From Streptomyces sp. NBC_00271 (GTDB lineage: Bacteria > Actinomycetota > Actinomycetes > Streptomycetales > Streptomycetaceae): DNA of 64,000 nt. Both the position numbers and the translations under genes were made by a program. The notes under the pieces were generated by a model that was not told where the DNA came from, ran no database searches, and was given only the letters and a program-made list of their open reading frames with translations. This document shows positions 16,776 to 24,861 of the stretch, in pieces (the first letter of the stretch is position 1; each line of letters opens with the position of its first letter). Location: the NCBI RefSeq assembly GCF_036178845.1, contig NZ_CP108070.1:558001-622000 (forward strand), given 5' to 3'.

Positions 16776-17120
16776 TCAGACCCGCAGGGTTTCTCCCTGG
16801 GGGTCGTAGCAGACGAGCCTGTGCTCGCGTGCCAGGGCAGCCGCATACTCGGAGACTTCCTCCGCTCTGCTGTAGGACATGAGCAGATAGACGATCGGGC
16901 CCGATGCCTCGCCCATGACGGGCGGTGACGCCCAGGGGCTGCCGACGACATCGTCTGGATACCGCTCGACGAGTGCCTCGACATAGGTCTCGATGCGCGG
17001 CGAGAGCTCGGCGATCACGTCTTCAGAATCGAGGTAGCGCTCGTAAAGCGCGTCGAAGACAGCGCCGGCTTCGTCGCCGCGCGGCAACTCTCCATCCCAC
17101 ACGGCCAGGTCGTAGCTCAT
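16776..17120 (-). CDS. conserved small acidic protein of unknown function
   Basis: A 114-residue protein (MSYDLAVWDGELPRGD ... MGEASGPIVYLLMSYSRAEE ... LVCYDPQGETLRV). The pattern MSYDLAVW at the start, a W-x-S/P-P-x-MGEASG loop and a closing VCYDPQ is one I associate with a widespread actinobacterial family of unannotated proteins. Cytoplasmic, no membrane segment. It is convergent with the coiled-coil gene (stops 10 bases apart). Role unknown; an immunity-type function is conceivable but not shown. Confidence 0.65.
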   Translation of the reverse strand: MSYDLAVWDGELPRGDEAGAVFDALYERYLDSEDVIAELSPRIETYVEALVERYPDDVVGSPWASPPVMGEASGPIVYLLMSYSRAEEVSEYAAALAREHRLVCYDPQGETLRV

Positions 17121-17343
17121 GTGCGAATGATCTCAGGTGCCCGCCTGGCCTGTGCCAAAAGCCCCGGCGCCGGACCGGTTCACACCCGCGAGGGGCATGG
17201 CCGGGCAAGGCGGCGGGTCATGAGCAGGGTCATCGACCAGTAGATCATCGCTTCGGCGCTGGCGGTGCGAACTCGGCGTCAGGCGGGTTTTACTGCTACG
17301 GGGGCAATCCGTGAACCGGTTGGCCACGCGTGGACAAAGGGCT

Positions 17344-18567
17344 TCAGGCGGCGCTGAAGCGGAATGACTGGTCGTCGGCTCCGGTGCATTGCGCCTGGAT
17401 GGCTTCGGCGCCGTCCGAGCGGGGAGGCAGGATGCCGATGCACATGCCGCTGTCCATGGGGCGAAGGCGGTAACCGCTGCCGGAAGGCTCAAGGCGGTAT
17501 CGCAGAGCGAGGGCGTCAGTGCAGTCGCCCGGGGACAGCAGCTGGGAGCCCTCGGCGGTCAGGGATTCATCGACGCCCAGGCAGCCCTTGCCCTTTGCTG
17601 GGTCCGGGTGGTGCCACTGGATGCGGTAGACCTGATTGCCGATGGATTCCAGGTAGACCCGTGGCAGCGGGGCCTCGGCGCAGGGACGCTGCACGGCGAT
17701 CTCGCGATCGGTACGGCCGTTGCGCTCGCGGCCTTCGGTGATGCACAGGCTCGATGAACTCGCCGGGTGCATCCTCACCCAACCGGCCTTGGGCATACCA
17801 GCAGGGGCGGGGGCCTTGGCCGGGGTCGGGCTGGCTTGGGACGTGGACTGCGGGTTTGGAGGCACGGCGGTCTCTTCGGTACCGGATTCGGAGGCCTTCC
17901 CCGATGAACTCACGGATGGTGAGGGCGAAGGAGCGGATGGCGTGGGTGTCGGCCTGGTGTCGATAGGGCCGGCGGTCGTGCGGGGGCCGTCGCCGGGCTG
18001 CGTGGTGTCGGATGTGTTCCCACTGGGCCACAGCACGAACAGGAGCACTCCCGCGCCGGCGAAGGCACCGGTGAGCGCGATCGGCAGATGGCGCCTGCGG
18101 GACCTACGGTCGCCCGGCGCCGTCGGCGCCGGAGACGGCGCTGCACCTCCCGGGGCCTCGCCCGCGCTTCCCTCGGCGCCAGCGCCAGTGGAGCGGCTGG
18201 TGCTCGTCTCCGTCGCGGGGACGGTGCCGGGCCCCGGGGCCGGCAAGGCTTCTGCGCCTTCACCGGCCCCGTCCGGCGCGGCGGGCACCAGGCTCATCGC
18301 CAGTTGGCGGCGGGCGTCCAGCCAGGTGTTGACGGTGGCGGCGTCGCCGCCGCAGGCCCGGACAAAGGCGATCAGAACCTCTTCCCGGGGAAGGTCTTGG
18401 CGTGCCAGCACTCCGGAGATCGTGGCACGCGGCAATGCGTCACCCGTGTCGTTCGCCTTGCGTTCCAACTGCCGGTAGCTGAGGTCGGCCCAGCTGCGTA
18501 ACTGCCGCATCGTGGCGACGAATTCCGCCGGTGTACGCGCAGCCTTCGGATCGGGCCCCGTCCCCAT
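17344..18567 (-). CDS. XRE-type HTH protein with TM helix and external trefoil-like domain
   Basis: A 407-residue protein from ATG 18567. Residues 1-75 are the streptomycete helix-turn-helix seen in many regulators (LSYRQLERKANDTG, RATISGVLARQDLPREEVL, FVRACGG). A Pro/Ala/Glu-rich linker leads to a basic stop (RRSRRRHLP) and one membrane helix (about 160-178). Outside is a Ser/Thr/Pro-rich stalk and a C-terminal domain of about 115 residues (SSSSLCITEGRERNG, GKGCLGVDESL, SGMCIGILPP) with regularly spaced Cys and Gly-hydrophobic pairs, like a ricin-type beta-trefoil. It would link an extracellular ligand to an intracellular DNA-binding or protein-binding module. Ligand and targets unknown. Confidence 0.75.
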   Translation of the reverse strand: MGTGPDPKAARTPAEFVATMRQLRSWADLSYRQLERKANDTGDALPRATISGVLARQDLPREEVLIAFVRACGGDAATVNTWLDARRQLAMSLVPAAPDGAGEGAEALPAPGPGTVPATETSTSRSTGAGAEGSAGEAPGGAAPSPAPTAPGDRRSRRRHLPIALTGAFAGAGVLLFVLWPSGNTSDTTQPGDGPRTTAGPIDTRPTPTPSAPSPSPSVSSSGKASESGTEETAVPPNPQSTSQASPTPAKAPAPAGMPKAGWVRMHPASSSSLCITEGRERNGRTDREIAVQRPCAEAPLPRVYLESIGNQVYRIQWHHPDPAKGKGCLGVDESLTAEGSQLLSPGDCTDALALRYRLEPSGSGYRLRPMDSGMCIGILPPRSDGAEAIQAQCTGADDQSFRFSAA

Positions 18568-18700
18568 ATATCCCCCTGGTCGCTCACCTGTCTCAAAAAG
18601 ACTAGTGCGAAAGCGAGTTGCCAGAGAGAGTTCACGAACGAAAGGGGAGCTGGGGCAGAGATGGAACGAGCGCCGTCCATGAGGGAAACTCCCGCTTCCG

Positions 18701-19645
18701 TCAGGGTGTGATGTGACGGTAGCTGACGACATCGGACGGATCGTCGAGCCGTGCGACGGTGACCGTACGACCGGGGCGCGGGGCATGGATGACCTTGCCG
18801 TCCCCGACATAGAGCTGGACGTGCCCGCCGCCGTAAGTGATTACCAGGTCGCCGGGGACGAGCCTCGCGCGGGTCGTGGCCTCGCCCGCCCGGACCTGGC
18901 CCCAAGTCGTGCGGGGAAGCGTCACCCCGGCCGTCTTCCAAGCCCGCATCACCAGGCCTGAGCAGTCGTAGCCGCGTGGGCCCGTCCCGCCCCAGATATA
19001 GGGCTTGCCCAGCTGGGCCCGGGCGAAGGCGATGACGCGCTGCGGGGCGGACTTCGCGGGAGACTTCGAAGTCGATTCCCCGCCTGACGCCGCCGCGGAC
19101 GCCGGCGGTGCCACCTTCGCCCCCTGCACGGAGCCCGGCCCGGCGGGGACCCGGAACGTATCTCCGGCATAGATCAGCGTCGAGGTACCCAAGGAGTTGA
19201 GCCGCTGCAGGACCTTGACACTCGTGCCGTGACGGCCGGCCAGCTCGTAGAGCGTGTCACCGGACCGCAGGATGACCCTTTTGACGCCCGCGGGCTTGGC
19301 CACCGCCGAGCCGGGCTTCGCTGGCTTCACGGGTATGGCCGGCCTCTTCGCGGGCCGTGCCGGCTTCGCCTGCACCGGCGCGGTCGCGGTCGGCGCCTGC
19401 GGCGCGAGCGTGAGCGGCGGCCGGGCCACCGGCGACGAGGACCCCGAGGAACCCTGCACGGCCAGGAGTGCCCCCGCCAGCCATGACAGCACGAACGTCA
19501 CGAGCAGCAATCCCACCGCCCATCGCCACTCCCCGCTGGCTTTGCGGCTCGCGCCCGCCCTGCGGGCCTGCGGCTTGCAGTGCTGCAACGCCGGCGCCTG
19601 CTCCCGCGCCTGACTGGAAGGCCTGAGCAACGTCTGCTGTGCCAT
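18701..19645 (-). CDS. LysM-NlpC/P60 cell-wall hydrolase
   Basis: A 314-residue protein; ATG 19645 is preferred because AAGGAGG sits five bases upstream. An N-terminal cytoplasmic basic region, one membrane helix (about 44-66), an Ala/Pro/Lys-rich wall-spanning linker, a LysM domain (LRSGDTLYELAGRHGTSV ... IYAGDTFRVP) and a C-terminal NlpC/P60 domain with Cys in YDCSGLV, His in GGGHVQLYVG and a third polar residue in KVIHAPR. The predicted activity is cleavage of peptidoglycan stem peptides outside the membrane. Its promoter region is shared with the divergent coiled-coil protein gene at 19966. Confidence 0.9.
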   Translation of the reverse strand: MAQQTLLRPSSQAREQAPALQHCKPQARRAGASRKASGEWRWAVGLLLVTFVLSWLAGALLAVQGSSGSSSPVARPPLTLAPQAPTATAPVQAKPARPAKRPAIPVKPAKPGSAVAKPAGVKRVILRSGDTLYELAGRHGTSVKVLQRLNSLGTSTLIYAGDTFRVPAGPGSVQGAKVAPPASAAASGGESTSKSPAKSAPQRVIAFARAQLGKPYIWGGTGPRGYDCSGLVMRAWKTAGVTLPRTTWGQVRAGEATTRARLVPGDLVITYGGGHVQLYVGDGKVIHAPRPGRTVTVARLDDPSDVVSYRHITP

Positions 19646-19660
19646 CACAACCTCCTTCTA

Positions 19661-19684
19661 CGGCCCCGGGATTCCGGGGCCCGA
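19661..19684. promoter_or_regulatory. hairpin in the 5' leader of the NlpC/P60 gene
   Basis: CGGCCCCGG, GATT, CCGGGGCCCG: a strong short stem 16 bases upstream of the start codon on the transcript of the hydrolase gene, just before AAGGAGG. It could affect translation. I could not match the leader to a known riboswitch, including the c-di-AMP type often found near wall hydrolases. Confidence 0.4.
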
Positions 19685-19729
19685 AAGGAGGCTGTTCCGC
19701 CTCAAGGGTGTCTCGCCAGAACTTCAGAC

Positions 19730-19745
19730 GTCCCGGACAGTCCGG
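19730..19745 (+). promoter_or_regulatory. TGTCCGGGAC-type motif, site 1
   Basis: GTCCCGGACAGTCCGG, in the divergent region between the cell-wall hydrolase and the secreted coiled-coil protein. The inverse of the same motif lies about 80 bases away at 19825, and the same core forms the perfect palindrome at 22131. Confidence 0.5.
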
Positions 19746-19824
19746 GTCCGTCCACGCTCAGGAACCCCCCTCCAACCCGGCGGCCACACGTCCTCGATAA
19801 CACCCCTGACCAGCACAGACAGGA

Positions 19825-19840
19825 CCGGACTGTCCCGGAC
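19825..19840 (-). promoter_or_regulatory. TGTCCGGGAC-type motif, site 2
   Basis: CCGGACTGTCCCGGAC, the inverted partner of site 1 with 15 of 16 matching bases. The pair could be an operator bound by a dimeric regulator or could pair as a long stem in RNA. Confidence 0.5.
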
Positions 19841-19965
19841 ACCCTCACCCGTTGCCCATCGCCGTGACGGTCGGCAACGCTGCTCTCACCGCCCCCCGCC
19901 GCCCGGTGACGTAAACCGTCCCGCGGATCTTCGGCGGCGCCACAGCATGCGTGAGGAGAAACGTC

Positions 19966-21795
19966 GTGAACCACGACTCGTATGACGCCCATCGCAGCCG
20001 GGACAAGACGGACGACCGGTGGCTGACCCGCGTCCTTCACCACTGGCCCACACTCTTACGGACGACCTTCGTGGCCCTGGTAGCCGCGGTGGGCTTCGTT
20101 CTCATCGGCCCCGCGGCAGATGCCTTGGCCGCCTCACCGCCCCCGAGCCCGACAGCGGATTCCGGTGCCGGCGAGCCCACCCGCTGGAACAAGTTCCAGT
20201 GGCAGATGTACCAGTCCTGGGTCAATGAGGCACTGGATCCCCACGACCCGCAGTACAAGGCCAGGCTCATAGCGCAGGCCGCCGTCAAGCGGTTCTTCAA
20301 GCGGATGGAAAGCGGCGGCACCGGCTTTTCGCCGAAGAGTGACGTGCCGGCCTTCGTGCAGGACTACATCGAGACCAGCCGGCAGTGGCAGCAGACGGTG
20401 CCCGGCCTCACGAAGCAGGTCACGCAGGCCGGGGACAGGATAGCGAAGCTCAAGAAGAAGGCGGCCCAGGCCAAGACGCCCGCCCAACGGGACCGGGCCG
20501 AGAAGAAGCTGGCGCAGGCACGCAGGCAATACCAGGACGTGGCCAATAAGCTCCGGAATGCCAAGGCCACGCAGCCGCAAGACGTCAAGACTCAGCTCAA
20601 GGAGCTCGACCAGCGCGTCGGGAGGCTGGAGAACAAGGTCCGCGCTCTCGAACAGAAGAAGAAGAGGCTGCTGCCCGCCGGCCGCGAACTGGTCCAGAAG
20701 CAGATCGACGACCTCCACAAGGAACTGTCGCAGGCGAAGGCCAAACGGGCCCGGCTCCAGGGGCCGCCGGAGGGCGGCGATGAGACTGGCGGTACGCGCA
20801 CGACGACCCCTGACCCGAAGAACCCGCCGACCGGCGGCGTAGTGAAGACATCGCCGAAGGATGCGACAACCGGCAGCGTAGTAAAGACATCGCCGAAGAA
20901 CGCGACAACCGGCAGCGTAGTAAAGACATCGCCGAAGAACGCGAGGGTCACCGGCCCGAAGACGCCGGGCCTGACACCGTCCGGCCTTCGGGTCGGGGTC
21001 CCCCGCGGTGGCCGTGGCACCGGAGGCGTCGTAACCCAGATCTACGCCGACCTGGCGAGCCAGGCTTGGATGGAATACGTGTCCGAACGGGATCAGAAGC
21101 TTCACCAGCAGGCGCTTGAGGACCCTGCGCTGCGCCAACGCATCATCAACGAATACAACGACGTCATGGACAACAACGGATTCGAGGAGTTCGTACGCCC
21201 CTTCACCGGACCGGAGTTCACGGCCGGCAGCCTGAGGGAAGTGGGCCCCAAGCTGGTCGAGCACCAGAACATGCTCGACACCACGAAGACCTTGGCGGAC
21301 AAGTCCAACTCCGACCCGCTGTACCAGCAGGCACGAATCGAGTGCGGCGGGTACGACACCTGCGTCACCGACCGCGTAAAGAAACTGCGCGATCAGAACG
21401 CCCAGGCCGTCGACGATTCGACGAAGGCCGCACAGGAGTCCAACTCCGACCCGCTGTACCAGCAGGCACGAATCGAGTGCGGCGGGTACGACACCTGCGT
21501 CACCGACCGCGTGAAGAAACTGCGAGCTGCCGAGCAGGACCGGCAGGCGAAGAACCGGGACGCGCAAATCGCCGACATCAAGCAATCACACGCGACGGAC
21601 ACTCAGAAGAAGCACGAGTCCAAAGCCGAGCAGGACCGGCAGGCGAAGAACCGGGACGCCCAGATCGCCGACATCAAGCAATCGAGCACGCCGAAGAAGA
21701 AGGCGGACAGCGGCAAGCCGAACGACAAGGTCTCGGCCGCCGACGCCGCCCTGAAGAAGGCACGCGATAACAAAGTAGCCACGATGAAGGCCTGA
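19966..21795 (+). CDS. large secreted repetitive coiled-coil protein
   Basis: A 609-residue protein. GTG 19966 is chosen because GAGGAG lies eight bases upstream. A signal/anchor helix spans about residues 25-50 (VALVAAVGFVLIGPAADALAA). Then a helical segment (KFQWQMYQSWVNEAL), a long coiled coil rich in Lys, Gln and Ala (about 140-265), three 13-residue VVKTSPK repeats, a Gly-rich linker, a second helical domain (DLASQAWMEYVSERDQKL ... NNGFEEFVRPF), then two near-identical copies of a unit containing LYQQARIECGGYDTCVTD and two copies of a unit containing EQDRQAKNRDAQIADIKQ. Each first unit has two cysteines. No catalytic domain is seen. Likely a wall-associated or exported structural or adhesive protein; homologues not known to me. 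Confidence 0.75.
   Translation: MNHDSYDAHRSRDKTDDRWLTRVLHHWPTLLRTTFVALVAAVGFVLIGPAADALAASPPPSPTADSGAGEPTRWNKFQWQMYQSWVNEALDPHDPQYKARLIAQAAVKRFFKRMESGGTGFSPKSDVPAFVQDYIETSRQWQQTVPGLTKQVTQAGDRIAKLKKKAAQAKTPAQRDRAEKKLAQARRQYQDVANKLRNAKATQPQDVKTQLKELDQRVGRLENKVRALEQKKKRLLPAGRELVQKQIDDLHKELSQAKAKRARLQGPPEGGDETGGTRTTTPDPKNPPTGGVVKTSPKDATTGSVVKTSPKNATTGSVVKTSPKNARVTGPKTPGLTPSGLRVGVPRGGRGTGGVVTQIYADLASQAWMEYVSERDQKLHQQALEDPALRQRIINEYNDVMDNNGFEEFVRPFTGPEFTAGSLREVGPKLVEHQNMLDTTKTLADKSNSDPLYQQARIECGGYDTCVTDRVKKLRDQNAQAVDDSTKAAQESNSDPLYQQARIECGGYDTCVTDRVKKLRAAEQDRQAKNRDAQIADIKQSHATDTQKKHESKAEQDRQAKNRDAQIADIKQSSTPKKKADSGKPNDKVSAADAALKKARDNKVATMKA
20832..20948 (+). repeat. 39-bp tandem repeat, three units
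   Basis: Three in-frame units coding for a VVKTSPK-containing 13-mer within the secreted coiled-coil protein. Units 2 and 3 are almost base-identical while unit 1 differs at several positions, so the last duplication is recent. Confidence 0.85.
21304..21524 (+). repeat. 86-bp direct repeat, period 135 bp
   Basis: 21304-21389 and 21439-21524 are the same apart from a single A/G at one wobble position. They encode the LYQQARIECGGYDTC unit twice. Near identity in wobble positions means recent duplication or ongoing gene conversion. Confidence 0.85.
21529..21683 (+). repeat. 59-bp direct repeat, period 96 bp
   Basis: 21529-21587 and 21625-21683 encode the EQDRQAKNRDAQIADIKQ unit twice, with almost no base differences, directly after the 86-bp repeat. 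The spacer between copies is a charged HATDTQKKHESK segment. Confidence 0.85.
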
Positions 21796-22130
21796 CGGCC
21801 TATGCCTCCGCCCCAACAGGGCGGTCCGTCGGCCGGTCCAAAGGCCGCCGCCCCGCCCTCGGTCAGCGCCGCTTCCTGACCCACCACCAGACCCGACGAG
21901 GGCCGCCGGACCTGACCCGGCAGCCCTCGTCGTGGGCTCGTGCGTGTAGTGGTCTTGTCGTGGTAGCCGAGCGCCTGTGCGACGACGGGCGCGGGCAGCT
22001 CGAGGAGTTGGCATCAGGTGGCGGCCCCGCGGGCGGCAGCCAATGGGACACCGATCTCGTGGAGGAGGGTCGGGGCGGAAGCGCTGTTCGACACGGCGGC
22101 CGGGTGGCTGCGTGAGCGACGGGTGCGCCA

Positions 22131-22162
22131 GTGGCTGTCCGGGACGTGTCCCGGACAGCCAC
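22131..22162. promoter_or_regulatory. perfect 15-bp palindrome with TGTCCGGGAC core
   Basis: GTGGCTGTCCGGGAC, two bases, GTCCCGGACAGCCAC. It contains the same core as the two sites upstream of the coiled-coil gene. It lies about 340 bases past that gene and about 110 bases before the next secreted-protein start, so it can be an operator for the latter, a terminator, or both. The 21796-22130 stretch before it holds no supported gene. Confidence 0.55.
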
Positions 22163-22274
22163 CACTCTTGTGAGCCAACCGGCCACGCGCTTACCTGACT
22201 GCGTCTCACCCGTTATGCCCTGGCGCTAGTGAGAACGGTATGACATCTCACGATAGAGTGAAGGAAGTACACGT

Positions 22275-22673
22275 ATGCGACGAACCGCAATAACCGCAGG
22301 AGCCGTGGTTTGCCTAACGGCTTTAGCTGCACTGAATGCATCAACAGCCAGCGCAGCAACCTACACTGCCCGCTCAGCCACCTCGTCGAAGGGCGGCTAT
22401 GGCACAGCCCGTGTGGTTGTCCAAAGCGGCACCAGCGGCACCACTGCAACCGTAACCGTGTGCGACAACGGTGCTGCGGACGGACTTCGTGCTGTCGCCT
22501 ACCTTGGCTCCAGCGGTGAGGTGCACGCGGCGGGCGGTTCCGGGTCGTGCAACACGGCGTCATCCCGAATCGTGTTCAACGGCAACTATCCCCTTCAGGT
22601 TGTCCTCCGTAACGGTGCGACCGGCAGCGACGTGTATTACGGAACGCCTGTTGACGTATACATCTACCCCTAG
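22275..22673 (+). CDS. small secreted beta-rich protein
   Basis: A 132-residue protein from ATG 22275 with GAAGGAAG upstream. A clear Sec signal peptide (about 1-28: RRTAITAGAVVCLTALAALN, then ASTASA) leads to a mature region of alternating Ser/Thr/Val/Gly (TATVTVCDNGAADGLRAVAY) with two cysteines in positions fit for a disulphide bond, ending in DVYIYP. No enzyme motif; an immunoglobulin-like or beta-sandwich fold is plausible. It follows the TGTCCGGGAC palindrome and may share a regulator with the coiled-coil gene. Confidence 0.75.
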   Translation: MRRTAITAGAVVCLTALAALNASTASAATYTARSATSSKGGYGTARVVVQSGTSGTTATVTVCDNGAADGLRAVAYLGSSGEVHAAGGSGSCNTASSRIVFNGNYPLQVVLRNGATGSDVYYGTPVDVYIYP

Positions 22674-22799
22674 ATGACAGGGTCTGAGCGGTGTCCACGG
22701 CAGCGCCCCGCCTGCTGACGCCGCCCGCCTGTCCGCGTGGGCCGACCGGTAAGACCAACGGCTGTTCCCAGCCCGTGGACATTGGCATGCCTGTCGCCC

Positions 22800-22829
22800 A
22801 ACGGCCGGAGCCTTTCGGCTCCGGCCGTT
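22800..22829 (+). terminator. strong hairpin after the secreted protein gene
   Basis: AACGGCCGGAGCC, loop TTTC, GGCTCCGGCCGTT: a perfect 13-bp stem with a UUCG-like tetraloop context and a short T-rich tail. Confidence 0.8.
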
Positions 22830-22872
22830 GTTGCGTACGCCCTGTGGTGCGCAGCCAGGTCCGGTTGCTGGT

Positions 22873-22959
22873 GGCGGCTGTCCGCTGTGCCAGTGGTGCA
22901 TGGCGCCCGTGATGGAGCGGTGGGGTCCGACCGCGCGCTACATCAGCACACGCGCGTAG
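22873..22959 (+). pseudogene. remnant of small Cys-rich protein (copy of 25231-25434)
   Basis: The frame GGCPLCQWCMAPVMERWGPT and its end YISTRA match the C-terminal 28 residues of the intact gene at 25231, with only a few substitutions. The N-terminal half with the first CxxC is absent. It precedes a DUF6207 gene, as in the second block. Confidence 0.75.
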
Positions 22960-23028
22960 CTGCGTACCGGTCGGGTGAAGCCGTTCGGACGGGAAAACCT
23001 CCGGAGGCGTCGGCACGTCGTGCCAGGC

Positions 23029-23238
23029 ATGAGGCAGATCAATGACGCGCATGTGGCGGAGCCGGGGCTGGCCGTCGTGGAAGTCGCGGCCGCCGACGAC
23101 CAGACGGCCTTCGCCCTGCAGGAAGTACTCGCCACGCGGTGGGTGACCGCGACGGCGGACCGTACGACACGCGTGCCCGGCGAGCCCGGCGTACAGCTGC
23201 GCTGCTACCTGGACCTGCGACAGGAGCTCGGCACGTAG
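23029..23238 (+). CDS. DUF6207 family protein
   Basis: A 69-residue protein from ATG 23029 (MRQINDAHVAEPGLAVVEVA ... TTRVPGEPGVQLRCYLDLRQ). This fits the small streptomycete DUF6207 family, whose function is unknown. An in-frame ATG at 22975 would add 18 residues, but the family start is MRQINDAHV. A frameshifted copy lies at 25505 and a C-terminal remnant near 52525. It is convergent with the DUF6292 gene. Confidence 0.75.
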   Translation: MRQINDAHVAEPGLAVVEVAAADDQTAFALQEVLATRWVTATADRTTRVPGEPGVQLRCYLDLRQELGT

Positions 23239-23292
23239 AGGTACCCGCCCCGAAGGGGCCAATACCGCGGCGTCGCAGGCCTCTTCGCCTGC

Positions 23293-23745
23293 TCAGCGCG
23301 AACGGCACGCGTCAATCGCGGCGCGTACCGCGTCCGCCTGCAGCCACTCCTGTTCGTGGGCTTCGGCGGGCGGACGTCCGGTGTGTACGAGGGAGTCGGC
23401 CGCGGCGGCGACCGCCTTGGGTGTCGCGTAGACGCGCCGGAGTGAGGTGACCGGCCCGCGGGGGATGGAGTATCCGGGGCCGACGTAGGCGTACGCCCAG
23501 CCCGTCTCCTCGTGCCACAGGAGACGGATTCCGCCCGGACCGACGCAGCGGCTCACATCCCAGCTCAGCCGGATACGCATCCGCTCGTCCGGGCGGGCGC
23601 CCAGGTTGAGGCGGACGGTGCCCGGCGGGACACCGCGGTCGACCAGCGCCTGGTCCACCGCGGTGGCGTACGGCCAGTGCGGCAAAGTGCGGGGCAACAG
23701 GCCTGGAAGTCCTGGCGGTTGGAGCAGCACGGCTCTCGCCTCCAC
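23293..23745 (-). CDS. DUF6292 family protein
   Basis: About 150 residues from a GTG at 23745 (HWPYATAVDQALVDRG, RIRLSWDVSRCVGPGGIRLL, ETGWAYAYVGPGYSIPRG, SLRRVYATPKAV). Pattern and length fit DUF6292, a streptomycete family of unknown function. It starts 17 bases after the stop of the Y-family polymerase gene, so the two are probably co-transcribed from the LexA-type promoter at 24798. The start could lie slightly elsewhere; the GTG is the first codon after the upstream stop that keeps the family N terminus. Confidence 0.7.
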   Translation of the reverse strand: MEARAVLLQPPGLPGLLPRTLPHWPYATAVDQALVDRGVPPGTVRLNLGARPDERMRIRLSWDVSRCVGPGGIRLLWHEETGWAYAYVGPGYSIPRGPVTSLRRVYATPKAVAAAADSLVHTGRPPAEAHEQEWLQADAVRAAIDACRSR

Positions 23746-23762
23746 GGGTGGGGTCGGAGGGG

Positions 23763-24770
23763 TCAGGAGACGCGCAGGAGTGTGGTGGCGGGGCGGATCG
23801 CGCCGGTCCCGAACTTGGCGCGGATGCGGTCGCTGACTTCTTCGGCGACCAGCCGGGCTTCGCGCGCGCCGTCGAAGCTGATCTGTTCGGCCACCTGGCC
23901 GGCGGCGACCAGGTCCTCGCCCTTCATCGTGATCCCGGTGAGGCGGCCTCGCTGAAGTCCTGCCGCATCGATCAACCGGTACGCCGGCGTGCGCAGATCG
24001 TCGTCGTGAGCGGAGGCCTCCGGGAGCCGGCGGGTCTTCTCCCACGTGGTGCCTCCGGCGAAGCGCAGGGTCAGGGTCAGACCGCGGGCCGCCTGGCCCC
24101 GACCACGGAGCTGGTGGGCGAGGGTGACGACCAGGTCGAGCAGGGCCGCTCTGACAGCGGCGCCGTCCAGGGTGTGCCGGGGGAAGGTGCGGCTCACGCT
24201 CGCGGAAGCGGGCAGGGCACGCGGAGTGACGGGGCGGGGGTCGATGCCGCGGGCCCGGTCGGCCGCCTGGCGTCCGGCCCGGCCGCCCAGAAGGCGCTGC
24301 ACCGTCGCCGGCGGAACGGCGGCGAGCAGGCCGACGCAGTGCACGCCGTAGTCGCGCAGGGCCTGGGCCTGGCGGGGGCCGATGCCGTGGAGGGCTTCCA
24401 CGGGCAGCGGTCCGAGCCAGTCGGCCGCCTGGCGGGAGTCGATGGCGAGGACGCCGCCCGGCTCCGTGATCTGACCGGAGGCCGTGGCCGCGACCGTGAC
24501 GGTGGGCCCGATCCCGACCCTCACGTCGACGCCCAGCCGGGAGATGGTCCGCACCCGCAGCACCTCCCCCAGCCGACGCCCGTCCACGCCGTGGTAGCGC
24601 AGCGCGCCCTTCAGCTCCACCAGGGCCGCCGACGGGGGCAGCGCCTGGACGACCGGGGACAGCTCCGCCAACTGCTCGAGGACCTGCCGGTAGACGTCCT
24701 CCGGGAGCCGGTCCGGGCAGCGCACATGCATCACACTCGCCACCCGCCATGCCTCAGTCCCTGCCTCCAT
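23763..24770 (-). CDS. Y-family (ImpB/DinB-type) DNA polymerase homologue
   Basis: About 335 residues; ATG 24770 has GGAGG eight bases upstream. The palm begins VASVMHVRCPDRL, followed by SAALVELKGALRYHG and, after the fingers, DVRVGIGPTVTVAATAS. A helix-hairpin-helix thumb is clear (LHGIGPRQAQALRDYGVHCV) and a little-finger domain follows (SVSRTFPRHTLDGAAVRAAL). The palm is shorter than in DinB itself and resembles the actinobacterial ImuB-like or short Y-family group that need not be catalytically active: the acidic pair is partly replaced. A role in lesion bypass or mutagenesis is likely. A LexA-type box lies just upstream and a DUF6292 gene follows. Confidence 0.8.
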   Translation of the reverse strand: MEAGTEAWRVASVMHVRCPDRLPEDVYRQVLEQLAELSPVVQALPPSAALVELKGALRYHGVDGRRLGEVLRVRTISRLGVDVRVGIGPTVTVAATASGQITEPGGVLAIDSRQAADWLGPLPVEALHGIGPRQAQALRDYGVHCVGLLAAVPPATVQRLLGGRAGRQAADRARGIDPRPVTPRALPASASVSRTFPRHTLDGAAVRAALLDLVVTLAHQLRGRGQAARGLTLTLRFAGGTTWEKTRRLPEASAHDDDLRTPAYRLIDAAGLQRGRLTGITMKGEDLVAAGQVAEQISFDGAREARLVAEEVSDRIRAKFGTGAIRPATTLLRVS

Positions 24771-24797
24771 GACACCCACCTCCTCCACCCCACGTTA

Positions 24798-24813
24798 TCG
24801 AACTAGACTTCGA
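24798..24813. promoter_or_regulatory. LexA-type (SOS) box
   Basis: TCGAACTAGACTTCGA matches the actinobacterial and Bacillus LexA consensus TCGAAC-N4-GTTCGA at 11 of 12 positions. It sits in the 91-base region between the divergent polymerase gene and the DUF6233 gene, so it could repress both. Confidence 0.75.
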
Positions 24814-24861
24814 ACACGCGAGACGGCGAACCCTATCGCTCTCAGATCTAGAATCGGAAAC

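Noticed and set aside
19646..19965. c-di-AMP (ydaO-type) riboswitch before the wall hydrolase
   Set aside because: The conserved core sequences of that riboswitch could not be found; only a short hairpin and the TGTCCGGGAC motif are present.
23293..24750. A 485-codon minus frame across the polymerase region
   Set aside because: Its first two thirds are a shadow of the polymerase frame; only the part from 23745 on is a real gene (DUF6292).
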